Of a stretch of DNA of 64,000 nt, positions 25,992 through 34,351 are shown one piece after another. The stretch spans positions 490,740 to 554,739 of the forward strand of contig NZ_SMTE01000001.1 of NCBI RefSeq assembly GCF_004357765.1, read 5' to 3'. The stretch's first letter is position 1. Every line of letters begins with the position of its first letter. The DNA is from Pseudomonas putida. GTDB lineage: Bacteria; Pseudomonadota; Gammaproteobacteria; Pseudomonadales; Pseudomonadaceae. The notes under the pieces were generated by a model. It worked only from the letters and a program-made list of their open reading frames with translations, was not told the origin of the DNA and did not search any database. A program made the translations under genes and the position numbers.

Positions 25992-27236
25992 ATGGAACTC
26001 ATAAGGCCGTTGCGTGCGAAATCGATTTGCCTGTGTATTGGCACCCTGATACCCCTGAGCAGTTGGGCGGACGTGGTCGATGACAGCCACCTCTCGCTGA
26101 ACTTCCGAAACCTCTACCTGAACCGTAACTTCACCAACTCCAGTGCCCCTGTGTCCAAGGTCGGCAACTGGTCCCAGGGCTTCGACCTGCAGTTCGAATC
26201 CGGCTACACCGACACGCCGTTGGCCGTCGGCCTGGACCTCAATGGCCAGTATGCGCTGCGTCTGGATTCGACCGGCAACGACGGCTCCCTGCCCTACAGC
26301 CGGCATCGTCAACAGGCCGCCGACGACTACAGTCGCGGTGGCGCCACACTGAAACTGAAATACGCCCGCACCGTGGTGAAAATCGGTGACCAGAAGCCGT
26401 TCTACCCGGTCGCGTCCAATGACCCCAGCCGCCAGCTCGACACCATCTACCAGGGTGCAGTGGTCGAGTCGCGGGACATCGATGGCCTGACCTTGGTCGG
26501 CGGCCGTTTCTGGTCGATCGTCACCCGTGAATCCTCCAACCACGAGCGCCTCTACCGCTACGGCACCAGCGATAGCCAGGACAGCGACGGCCTGGACTTC
26601 GTCGGAGCCACCTACAACCTGACCCCGGACCTGCAAGGCAGTTACTTCCATGGCGTGCTCAACGACGTCTACAAGCAGGACTACGGCGGCATCAAGCACA
26701 CCCTGAAGTTCGCCGATGGCTATCAGCTCAAGACCGACGTCGGCTACTTCAACAACCGCGAGGACGGCGCCGCGCGCAGCGGACCGGTGGACAACCGCGC
26801 CTACTTCGGCCTGGTGACCCTGGAGAAGAGCGGCCACATGGTCGGCCTGAGCTACCAGCGCATGACCGGTGACACGGTGTTCCCGACCCTCAACGGCTAC
26901 GTGCCGCAACTGTGGCTGCCCAACTGGGCCAGCGTGCCCTTCATTCGCCCGGACGAGCGCAGCTGGAGCGTGCGCTACGGCTACAACTTCGCGGCGATGG
27001 GCGTCCCCGGCCTGAAACTGTTCACCCGCTATATCAAAGGCACCGACGTCGACCGTGGTCCAGGCCTTGCACGGGACCAGGAAAGTGAACGGGACATCAT
27101 GCTCAGCTACGTGATCCAGAGCGGGCCACTGAAAGACCTGTCGTTCGACCTGAAGAACATGCGTACCCAACAAAAATATGGCAACGACTACAACGAGTAC
27201 CGCCTGATCACTTCCTACACCTGGAAATTCTGGTGA
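25992..27236 (+). CDS. OprD-family outer-membrane porin
   Basis: The 414-residue protein has a signal peptide ending near SSWA and a start (DDSHLSLNFRNLYLNRNFTN) typical of OprD substrate-specific channels. It also has the family's YGGIKHTLKF and YTWKFW C-terminal strand. OprD proteins admit small carboxylates and aromatics. It lies downstream of the oxygenase operon and 22 bp before an MFS carrier, so it likely admits the aromatic acid degraded here. Confidence 0.86.
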   Translation: MELIRPLRAKSICLCIGTLIPLSSWADVVDDSHLSLNFRNLYLNRNFTNSSAPVSKVGNWSQGFDLQFESGYTDTPLAVGLDLNGQYALRLDSTGNDGSLPYSRHRQQAADDYSRGGATLKLKYARTVVKIGDQKPFYPVASNDPSRQLDTIYQGAVVESRDIDGLTLVGGRFWSIVTRESSNHERLYRYGTSDSQDSDGLDFVGATYNLTPDLQGSYFHGVLNDVYKQDYGGIKHTLKFADGYQLKTDVGYFNNREDGAARSGPVDNRAYFGLVTLEKSGHMVGLSYQRMTGDTVFPTLNGYVPQLWLPNWASVPFIRPDERSWSVRYGYNFAAMGVPGLKLFTRYIKGTDVDRGPGLARDQESERDIMLSYVIQSGPLKDLSFDLKNMRTQQKYGNDYNEYRLITSYTWKFW

Positions 27237-27258
27237 GTGGCCCGTCTGGAGATGGCTC

Positions 27259-28563
27259 ATGAGTAATCTGAACACCAGCATCACCCGTGATACCGATCCT
27301 CGCACCATGCGCCGTATCGTCATTGCCTCGGTACTGGGTAATGCCCTGGAATGGTATGACTTCTTCCTCTATGGCACGGCAGCGGCACTGATCTTCGCGC
27401 CGCTGTTCTTCCCCGCTGGCACCGATCCGGTGCTCGGCACCATGGCTTCGTTCGCAGGCTTCGCGGTGGGTTTCCTGGCCCGCCCGCTCGGCGGGCTGAT
27501 CTTCGGCCACATCGGCGACAAGGCCGGACGCAAGAAGGCCCTGGTGATGACCCTTGCGATCATGGGCGCCGCCACCTTCGCCATGGGTCTGTTGCCGACC
27601 TTCGAGCAGGCCGGCTATCTGGCCCCCGCATGCCTGGTGATTCTGCGCGTGCTGCAAGGGGTGGCTTCAGGTGGCGAATGGGGCGGCGGCGTGCTGCTGC
27701 TGAGCGAAAACGCGCCCAAGGACCGCGTCGGCTTCTATGCGGCCTGGAGCCAGCTGGGGGTCTCCGGTGGCTTCGTGCTGTCGGCTGCCGCGTTCTATCT
27801 GGTGCAGATGTTGCCGGTCGACGACATGATGAGCTGGGGCTGGCGCGTGCCGTTTCTGGCCAGCATCCTGATCTTCGGGGTTGGCGTCTACATCCGCCGC
27901 CGGCTGCCTGAAAGCAAGGCATTCGTCGAAGAACAGGCTCAAGCCGACCAGCCTGAGCACATCCCGGCCATGGAAGTGTTGCGCAAGCACCCCAAGGCGG
28001 TGCTGCAAGCCATGGGTATCCGCATCGCTGAGAACGGCAGTGCCTACCTGTTTCTGGCGTTCACCATCGCCTACGCCAAGTTCACCGGCCTGGACACCCA
28101 GTTGGTGCTGGCGGCCGTGATGGTCGCGATGATCGTCGAAGCCGGCACCATTGTGTTCTGGGGCTGGCTGTCGGACATCCTTGGCCGCCGCGTGGTGTAC
28201 GCGATCGGTTCGGTGGGGCTGATGCTGCTGGCCTTCCCGTTCTTCTGGATGCTCGATACCCATTCGCCTGTGTGGGTGTACCTGGCGGCACTGCTGGGCA
28301 TGGCGTTCTGTCACGGCGCGATGATCGGCACGCAACCGGCGCTGATGGGCGAACTGTTCCCGCCCAAGGTGCGCTACTCGGGCCTGGCCATGGGGCACGA
28401 GATCGCCTCGATCTTCTCCGGCGGTCTGGCGCCGTTGGCGGCCACCGCGCTGTTCAGCCTGTACAAGGACGCCTGGCCGGTCTCGGTGATGCTCCTGGTC
28501 ATGGGCGCGATCACTACCGTCGCGGTGTTTTCCATCAAGCCGCAGGCTGATCCACGGCGATGA
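27259..28563 (+). CDS. MFS transporter, metabolite:H+ symporter (MHS) type
   Basis: The 434-residue inner-membrane protein begins with RRIVIASVLGNALEWYDFFL and has GFLARPLGGLIFGHIGDKAGR and LQGVASGGEWGGG. These are hallmarks of the MHS family (alpha-ketoglutarate, shikimate and aromatic acid permeases). About twelve membrane segments are visible. GGAG precedes the ATG. With the OprD gene it forms a probable outer/inner membrane uptake pair for the cluster substrate. Confidence 0.87.
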   Translation: MSNLNTSITRDTDPRTMRRIVIASVLGNALEWYDFFLYGTAAALIFAPLFFPAGTDPVLGTMASFAGFAVGFLARPLGGLIFGHIGDKAGRKKALVMTLAIMGAATFAMGLLPTFEQAGYLAPACLVILRVLQGVASGGEWGGGVLLLSENAPKDRVGFYAAWSQLGVSGGFVLSAAAFYLVQMLPVDDMMSWGWRVPFLASILIFGVGVYIRRRLPESKAFVEEQAQADQPEHIPAMEVLRKHPKAVLQAMGIRIAENGSAYLFLAFTIAYAKFTGLDTQLVLAAVMVAMIVEAGTIVFWGWLSDILGRRVVYAIGSVGLMLLAFPFFWMLDTHSPVWVYLAALLGMAFCHGAMIGTQPALMGELFPPKVRYSGLAMGHEIASIFSGGLAPLAATALFSLYKDAWPVSVMLLVMGAITTVAVFSIKPQADPRR

Positions 28564-28633
28564 GCCCGCCGCGCCCTCAGCCACATCTCAACGCCCCGAC
28601 ACCTTACGGCTTCCTTTTCGAGAGCATGCGAGC

Positions 28634-29992
28634 ATGACGAACCTCACCCAAGCGCAACCCGAAACGCTGCGCGAAAAGCGCTACTTCTACGAATGGTACG
28701 TGGTCATCCTGTGCATGGTGGCCTACATATTTTCCTTCGTCGACCGGCAGATCCTCGCGTTGATGATCGAGCCGATCAAGGCCGACCTGCAGTTGACCGA
28801 CACCCAGTTCAGCTTGCTGCATGGCCTGGCATTCTCGTTGTTCTATGCGTTCATGGGCATGCCCATCGCCTATCTGGCGGATCGCTTCTCGCGACCGCGG
28901 ATCATCGCCCTGGGAGTGATCTTCTGGAGCATCGCCACCGCGGCCTGCGGCCTGAGCAAGAACTTCGTGCAGATGTTCCTGGCCCGCATCGGCGTCGGCG
29001 TCGGCGAGGCGGCCCTGTCACCTTCGGCCTACTCTATGTTCAGCGACATGTTTCCCAAGGAAAAGCTGGGCCGCGCTGTTGGCATCTATTCGATCGGTTC
29101 GTTCGTCGGTGGTGGCGTCGCCTTCCTGGTCGGCGGCTACGTGATCGCCATGCTCAAGGATGCGCAAACCATCGAGGTGGCGTTTCTCGGCGCCATGAAG
29201 GCCTGGCAGCTGGCGTTCTTCATCGTCGGCCTGCCGGGGGTGATCGTCGGCCTGCTGATCTGGTTGACCGTGCGCGATCCTCAACGCAAAGGGGCCCAAC
29301 TGGACGCCGACGGCAAGGTACGCAAGGTCCGGCTCACCGACGGCCTGCGTTTCATCGGTCGTCATCGGGCGACGTTCGCCTGCCACTACCTGGGCTTCTC
29401 GTTCTACGCCATGGCGCTGTACTGCATGCTCAGCTGGACACCGGCACTGTATATCCGCAAGTTCGGCATGAGCCCCGAGCAGGCAGGCTTCATGCTAGGT
29501 TCCATCCTGCTGCTGGCCAATACCACCGGTGTGGTGTTCGGTGGCTGGCTCACCGACCACCTGGCCAAGCGCGGGCGCAGCGATGCGGCAATGCGTACAG
29601 GAGTGATCGGTGCAGTGGGCATGATCGTGCCGGCAGCCCTGTATTCGCAGGTCGACCAGCTGTGGTTGTCGGTGACGTTGTTGGTACCTGCCATGTTCTT
29701 CGCCTCGTTCCCGATGCCGGCCTCCACGGCTGCCATGCAGATCCTCTCGCCGAACCAGGTGCGCGCACAGGTGTCGGCGGTGTTCCTGCTGATCAGCAAC
29801 CTGCTCGCTCTGGGCCTTGGCACCACATTGGTCGCGCTGATCACCGACCGCTACTTCGGCGTACCGGCGGCAGTCGGCTCGTCGATGTCGATCGTCAGCG
29901 TGTTCGCTTCGTTCCTGGCCATCGTTCTATTGGCCAAGGGCTGCAAGTGTTTCAGGGCCAGCATGCAACGCGAACACCCCGGCGCCGCCTGA
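28634..29992 (+). CDS. MFS transporter, spinster-like
   Basis: The 452-residue carrier has YVVILCMVAYIFSFVDRQIL and RIGVGVGEAALSPSAYSM, typical of the spinster-like MFS group, with about twelve membrane segments. It is 70 bp after the MHS carrier and one base before the AraC regulator, so the three genes are likely co-transcribed. Two different MFS carriers in one cluster suggest two related substrates, or one uptake and one export role. Confidence 0.84.
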   Translation: MTNLTQAQPETLREKRYFYEWYVVILCMVAYIFSFVDRQILALMIEPIKADLQLTDTQFSLLHGLAFSLFYAFMGMPIAYLADRFSRPRIIALGVIFWSIATAACGLSKNFVQMFLARIGVGVGEAALSPSAYSMFSDMFPKEKLGRAVGIYSIGSFVGGGVAFLVGGYVIAMLKDAQTIEVAFLGAMKAWQLAFFIVGLPGVIVGLLIWLTVRDPQRKGAQLDADGKVRKVRLTDGLRFIGRHRATFACHYLGFSFYAMALYCMLSWTPALYIRKFGMSPEQAGFMLGSILLLANTTGVVFGGWLTDHLAKRGRSDAAMRTGVIGAVGMIVPAALYSQVDQLWLSVTLLVPAMFFASFPMPASTAAMQILSPNQVRAQVSAVFLLISNLLALGLGTTLVALITDRYFGVPAAVGSSMSIVSVFASFLAIVLLAKGCKCFRASMQREHPGAA

Positions 29993-29993
29993 G

Positions 29994-30953
29994 ATGCTCA
30001 GCGACAGCGGCCTGCTGCAGCGTTTCGTCCTGCTCGACTCCTTCGACCTGGCCGAGATGCAGACGCAGCTGGCCAATTACCTGTGCCCGCATCGCCTGCG
30101 GGTACTGGACGATACGCCGCCGCACTTACAGGTCGGCGGCGTGGAGTTCGGCGGTGTGCGGTTGCTCGAACTGCACTACCACGCGCCAGTGGAGATCAGC
30201 CTGGAGAGCAGCGGTGAGCAGTACCTGTTTCGCAGTACCTTGCAGGGGCGCTGCGAAGTGACCCAAGGCCGACGGCAGGCAGCGGTCGCCGCAGGTGGCC
30301 TGAGCGTCAGCTCGCCGTTCGCCAGCAGCCGTATCGTCACGGGCGGCAGCTGCCGCAACGCCGTCCTGAGCGTGCCGCGCGAGGCCTTGGAAGTGCAGGT
30401 CCAGCGCTTGCTTGGGCACAGCCTGCGCCAGCCACTGGCGTTCGATGTGCCGCTTGCCGCCAGCCATCCTGGCGTGCAGGCGCTGGGCCTGGGGTTGGAC
30501 TATATCTGCCGCTTGTTCGCCCTCGACCTCAATCTGGCGGCGTTGCGTCAGGGGATGTCGGAGCACTTGGCGCACCTGCTGCTGACCCAATTGCCGCACA
30601 ACTACAGCGCCGCCCTCGAACATGCTCAGCGCCCCCCGTTGCCCTGGCACGTGCGCCGGGCCTGCGACCATATCGACGCACACCTGGACCAGCCCTTGGC
30701 CCTGGCCAGCCTGTGCGCCCTCAGCGGCGTCTCGCTACGCACCTTGCAAACCGGCTTTCGTCGTTTCCTGGGGCAAACGCCGGTCGAATACATTCGCGAG
30801 CGTCGCCTGCTGGCGGTGCACCATGCCTTGCAAGCTGGCGAAGGCAGCGTCACCGATGTGCTGCTGCGCCATGGCATCAACAGCCCCGGGCACTTCACCC
30901 AGCAATACCGCCGCCGCTTCGGCTGCCTGCCCTCGGCCACCCTGAACCGTTGA
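29994..30953 (+). CDS. AraC-family transcriptional regulator
   Basis: The 319-residue protein has an N-terminal cupin-like ligand domain of the AraC-binding-2 type and a C-terminal pair of helix-turn-helix units (LALASLCALSGVSLRTLQTG and VTDVLLRHGINSPGHFTQQY). It starts one base after the MFS stop. The 20-bp tandem repeats at 30957, directly after its stop and upstream of the next operon, look like its binding sites. It may thus control the dehydrogenase operon at 31051 and perhaps the oxygenase genes. Confidence 0.84.
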   Translation: MLSDSGLLQRFVLLDSFDLAEMQTQLANYLCPHRLRVLDDTPPHLQVGGVEFGGVRLLELHYHAPVEISLESSGEQYLFRSTLQGRCEVTQGRRQAAVAAGGLSVSSPFASSRIVTGGSCRNAVLSVPREALEVQVQRLLGHSLRQPLAFDVPLAASHPGVQALGLGLDYICRLFALDLNLAALRQGMSEHLAHLLLTQLPHNYSAALEHAQRPPLPWHVRRACDHIDAHLDQPLALASLCALSGVSLRTLQTGFRRFLGQTPVEYIRERRLLAVHHALQAGEGSVTDVLLRHGINSPGHFTQQYRRRFGCLPSATLNR

Positions 30954-30956
30954 GTC

Positions 30957-30996
30957 GCTGCGCAATCGGTACGCCTGCTGCGCGATCCGTAGCGCC
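30957..30996. promoter_or_regulatory. Tandem 20-bp direct repeat, candidate AraC-type operator
   Basis: GCTGCGCAATCGGTA and GCTGCGCGATCCGTA are repeated head to tail with a 20-bp period (13 of the first 17 positions agree). They lie 55 to 94 bp upstream of the ATG at 31051. Direct repeats about two helical turns apart are the usual target of AraC/XylS activators, and such a regulator is encoded immediately upstream. Confidence 0.55.
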
Positions 30997-31050
30997 CTGG
31001 ACGGATCCGCTCGCTAGCATCGACTGACCTCAACACAGGAAACGACACCC

Positions 31051-32151
31051 ATGAATATCACCATCCTTGGTGGCGGCCACGGCTGCTATGCAGCCGCCGT
31101 CGAAATGGCCGAGCGCGGTCACAGCACTCGCCTGTGGCGGCGCGACCAGGCGGCGCTGAAGCAATTGCAGGCCATCGGCGCATTGACCGTTCGCGACTTT
31201 CGCGGCACCCGGCAGGTCGCGCTCGACCAGCGACTGACCTTGGTCGGCGACCTGGCCCAGGCCCTGGAAGGTGCGCAGCTGGTGGTCATTCCGCTGCCGG
31301 CGACCACGCACCAGGCCCTGGCCGCTGACGTCGCACCCTTGCTGCGCGACGGCCAGGTGGTGTTCCTGCCGCCGGGCACCTTCGGCAGCTATGTGTTCGC
31401 CAAGGCCATGCACGAGTGTGGCAACCACGCCGAGGTAGCCTTCGCCGAAACCGGCACCCTGCCCTACCTGGTACGCAAGCATGGTCCCGATCAACTGGTG
31501 ATCAGCGCCTATGCCACACGCCTGCCTACCGGCGTGCTGCCCAGTCGCCTGTCGGCCCATGCCTTTGCCGTGTTGCGCGAGGCGTACCCTAGCGTGGAGC
31601 CGATCGAGGATGCCCTGAGTGGCGCACTGATGAACGCCGGGCCGATCATCCACCCACCGCTGATCCTGATGAACGCCGGCCCGCTGGAACACTTCGACTC
31701 CTGGGACATCCACAACGAAGGCACCCAACCATCGATCCGCCGGGTCACCAACCAACTGGACGCCGAACGCATGCGCGTGCGCGAAGCGCTCGGCTACCCC
31801 GCGCCGCACTTCCCTCTGGCCGACCACTACAACACCGACCAGGGCGATGAATGGATGTATGGTCGCGGTGCCCACGGCAAGCTTACCGACAGTGGCGACT
31901 GGCGTGAGAAGATCGATCTGCAGCAACACCGCTACATGCTCGAAGACACTCGCCTGGGCCTTTCACTGCTGGTCTCGGTGGGACGCTGGGCGGGCGTGCC
32001 GACGCCTGTGGCCGAGGGTTTGCTGGCCCTCGCCTCGGCAGTGACCGGGCGCGACCTCTACAGCGAAGGTCGAACCCTGGACAACCTGGGCCTGGCGACG
32101 CTGGACAAGGCGCAGATGGCGGCGCTGCTGCGCGAGGGGGTGCTGCCATGA
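31051..32151 (+). CDS. NAD(P)-dependent octopine/nopaline dehydrogenase-family protein
   Basis: The 366-residue protein opens with the Rossmann motif MNITILGGGHGCYAAAVEMA and has the C-terminal helical domain of the opine dehydrogenase family (ALSGALMNAGPIIHPPLILM, FDSWDIHNEGTQPSIRRV). These enzymes reduce imines formed from amino acids and keto acids, or oxidise secondary amines and related alcohols. AGGA precedes the ATG. It overlaps the next gene by four bases, so the two act in one pathway. The substrate is unknown; in catabolic operons this family is poorly characterised. Confidence 0.78.
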   Translation: MNITILGGGHGCYAAAVEMAERGHSTRLWRRDQAALKQLQAIGALTVRDFRGTRQVALDQRLTLVGDLAQALEGAQLVVIPLPATTHQALAADVAPLLRDGQVVFLPPGTFGSYVFAKAMHECGNHAEVAFAETGTLPYLVRKHGPDQLVISAYATRLPTGVLPSRLSAHAFAVLREAYPSVEPIEDALSGALMNAGPIIHPPLILMNAGPLEHFDSWDIHNEGTQPSIRRVTNQLDAERMRVREALGYPAPHFPLADHYNTDQGDEWMYGRGAHGKLTDSGDWREKIDLQQHRYMLEDTRLGLSLLVSVGRWAGVPTPVAEGLLALASAVTGRDLYSEGRTLDNLGLATLDKAQMAALLREGVLP

Positions 32152-33146
32152 GCGCGCCTGTACAGCGCATCGCAGTGGTGGGGGCCGGGCGCATGGGCGA
32201 AGGTATCGCCCTGGCCTTCGCCCAGGCCGGGTTGCAGGTGAGCCTGATCGATCTCAAGGTCCGTGAGCAAACGGCGCAGGTACGTTACTTTCAGGTGCTA
32301 CGGGACAACCTGGCAGCCGAAGCCGCCAACCTGGCGACCCTCGAGCTGATCGACGCCACGCAGGCGCAGTGTTTGCTGGAGCGCATCTGCCTACTGCCGC
32401 GCACCGAGGGGCCCCAGGCGCTGCAAGATTGTGGACTGGTCTTCGAAGCAGTGCCCGAGGTGTTGCAGGCCAAGCGCGAGGCATTCGCCTGGATCGACCA
32501 GCATGTGGCAGCGGACACCATCATCGCCTCGACCACCTCGACCTTTTTGGTGACCGAGCTGGCCGCCATGGTCGACAAGCCCGCGCGAATGCTCAACGCG
32601 CATTGGCTCAACCCCGCGCATCTGATGCCGTTGGTGGAGGTGTCACGCAGTGCGCAGACCAGCGATTCGACGGTCGATGCCCTGTTGGCAACCCTGCGCG
32701 CCATCGGCAAAGTCCCTGTCGTATGCAACGCCGTGCCAGGTTTCATCGTGCCCCGCTTGCAGGCGCTGGTGATGAACGAAGCTGCGCGCATGGTCGAAGA
32801 AGGCGTGGCCAGCGCTGAGCAGATCGACCTTGCGGTGCGTACCGGTTTCGGTCTGCGCTTTTCCGTGCTGGGCCTGCTGGAGTTCATCGATTGGGGCGGT
32901 GGCGACATCCTCTACTACGCCTCGCAGTACCTTGCCAGCCAGCTCGGCGAGCGTTTCCAGGCACCGCCCAGCGTGCTCGCCAACATGCGCGATGGGCGTA
33001 GCGGGCTGCGAGACGGCATCGGCTTCTATGATTACCAGGACGTCGATGTGGCCGCCTACCGTCAGGCTCGGCTGGCCACGCTGGTGGGGCGCATACGCAG
33101 CAGTGGGCTTACGCCGGTGTTCCAGGCTCCGACGGCCGGCGCATGA
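32148..33146 (+). CDS. 3-hydroxyacyl-CoA dehydrogenase-family NAD-binding protein
   Basis: The 332-residue protein has the NAD motif VVGAGRMGEGIALAFAQAG and the segments STTSTFLVTELA, NAHWLNPAHLMPLVEV (catalytic histidine region) and NAVPGFIVPRLQALVMNEA of the HAD family. Single-domain members of this size include 3-hydroxybutyryl-CoA, L-carnitine and L-gulonate dehydrogenases, so the substrate need not be a CoA ester. It overlaps the opine-dehydrogenase-like gene by four bases upstream. Its 3' end overlaps that of the convergent MaoC gene by 38 bp. Confidence 0.8.
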   Translation: MSAPVQRIAVVGAGRMGEGIALAFAQAGLQVSLIDLKVREQTAQVRYFQVLRDNLAAEAANLATLELIDATQAQCLLERICLLPRTEGPQALQDCGLVFEAVPEVLQAKREAFAWIDQHVAADTIIASTTSTFLVTELAAMVDKPARMLNAHWLNPAHLMPLVEVSRSAQTSDSTVDALLATLRAIGKVPVVCNAVPGFIVPRLQALVMNEAARMVEEGVASAEQIDLAVRTGFGLRFSVLGLLEFIDWGGGDILYYASQYLASQLGERFQAPPSVLANMRDGRSGLRDGIGFYDYQDVDVAAYRQARLATLVGRIRSSGLTPVFQAPTAGA

Positions 33147-33579
33147 CCAACAGCTTGCTGACCATGCGCTGGCACACCTCGTCGTGCTGGTTGAGGGTGA
33201 GGCATTCGGTGGTCACCATGGCGCGGTCAGGCTTGGATTTCGACGGCTGGATTTCCAGTATCTTGCAGACCACGTGCAGGACGTCGTCGGGCCGGGTCGG
33301 GCGGGGCCACTGGATATCGCCGCCAGCACCGATCACGCCACTGCCGATGGGCAGGCATTCGGTCAGCAGGCGCATGGTGATCGCCGCGGTGTGCCAGCCG
33401 CTCGCGGCCAGGCCTTTGAAAAAAGTGCCTCGTGCCGCGGCGTCGTCCAGATGGAAGGGTTGCGGGTCGAACTGGCGGGCAAAATCGATGATCTGCTGGG
33501 CATCGAGGGGGAACTCGCCACTGCTGAAAGTCTGGTCGACGTGCAGGTCATCGAGATAGATCGCATTGCCAACGGACAT
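33109..33579 (-). CDS. MaoC-family hot-dog hydratase
   Basis: The 156-residue protein has the MaoC hydratase motif FDPQPFHLDDAAARGTFFKG (Asp and His of hydratase 2) and IGAGGDIQWPRPTRPDDVLH. It would hydrate or dehydrate an enoyl-type CoA substrate. The start at 33579 has GGAGAGG six bases upstream. It converges on the 3-hydroxyacyl-CoA dehydrogenase gene with a 38-bp overlap of coding ends, and a repeat element begins 41 bp upstream of its start. Relation to the cluster is inferred from proximity. Confidence 0.8.
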   Translation of the reverse strand: MSVGNAIYLDDLHVDQTFSSGEFPLDAQQIIDFARQFDPQPFHLDDAAARGTFFKGLAASGWHTAAITMRLLTECLPIGSGVIGAGGDIQWPRPTRPDDVLHVVCKILEIQPSKSKPDRAMVTTECLTLNQHDEVCQRMVSKLLVMRRPSEPGTPA

Positions 33580-33620
33580 ATCGTGCCTCTCCAAGTAGGG
33601 TCGTCGGCTTCTAGGCTAGC

Positions 33621-34325
33621 GCAAAGTTTTGGCTCTTCACGGATTGTCGGGGAGCTTGGCTTGGCTTGGCTTGGCATCTAGATCGTGAGCTGATCCATTG
33701 TGTGTAGTGGCGCTTCTGGCCCCTTCCGCCTTCGGCGGCCTACTTTTCTCTTGGGAAAAGTAGGCAAAACCGCTTGCTCCTGCATCCGGCCCTCCGCTTC
33801 GCTACGGGTCCCCTCGCTACGGCGCAAAGTTACGGGCGGCGCCTGCACGGGCGTTATCTTCGAAAGACAGATCGCACTATCCGCGGCAACACAAAACGAA
33901 GGTAAAGGGAAAAGCGAGAGCGCAGCGATTCGCCTGCCATGGCTCTGGCTTTTGATCTTGCTCTTGCTCTTGCTCTTGATCTTGCTTTTGATCTACCCGC
34001 GACCTCAGGAGGCCGAGTGGAGGTGGCTGGAGGGCCAGGTGCGCAGCACCCTCCGGCGTAGCCGGAGGCGCGAGATGTAGACTTGCGCAGCAAGTCGTAG
34101 GCCGCGCGGGCCCGCAAGCCGCCGGAGCGAGGGGACCCCGAAGCGCAGCGTAGGGGCCGTATGTGGGAGCAAGCGGTTTTGTGCAACTTTTCCCAAGAAA
34201 AAAGTTGCCCGCCGTAAAGGCGGAAGGGGCCAGTAGCGCCGCTACACAAAATGGATCTTCCCCCAGTCTCAATGCCAAACCAGCCAGCCCCCCACCCGAC
34301 AATCCGTGAAGAACCAAAGCTCTGC
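33621..34325. mobile_element. Non-autonomous element of about 705 bp with inverted ends of roughly 200 bp
   Basis: The outer ends read GCAAAGTTTTGGCTCTTCAC (plus strand, left) and GCAGAGCTTTGGTTCTTCAC (minus strand, right), and both continue into GGATTGTCGGG. The match, with gaps, runs inward through TGATCCATT, GGCCCCTTCCGCC, TTGGGAAAAGT, AAAACCGCTTGCTCC and GGTCCCCTCGCT, giving inverted repeats of about 200 bp. The centre holds a six-base satellite (CTTGCT/CTTGAT, 33950-33992) but no transposase. Seventy-seven bases (33716-33792) recur identically at 63924-64000. Ends beginning GGYTCTTC recall ISL3-family terminal repeats, so a MITE mobilised by an ISL3 transposase is my inference. The element fills the whole gap between the MaoC and sensor-kinase genes. 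Confidence 0.72.
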
Positions 34326-34351
34326 GTGGACAAGCCCGCTCAAGGCCTCGA

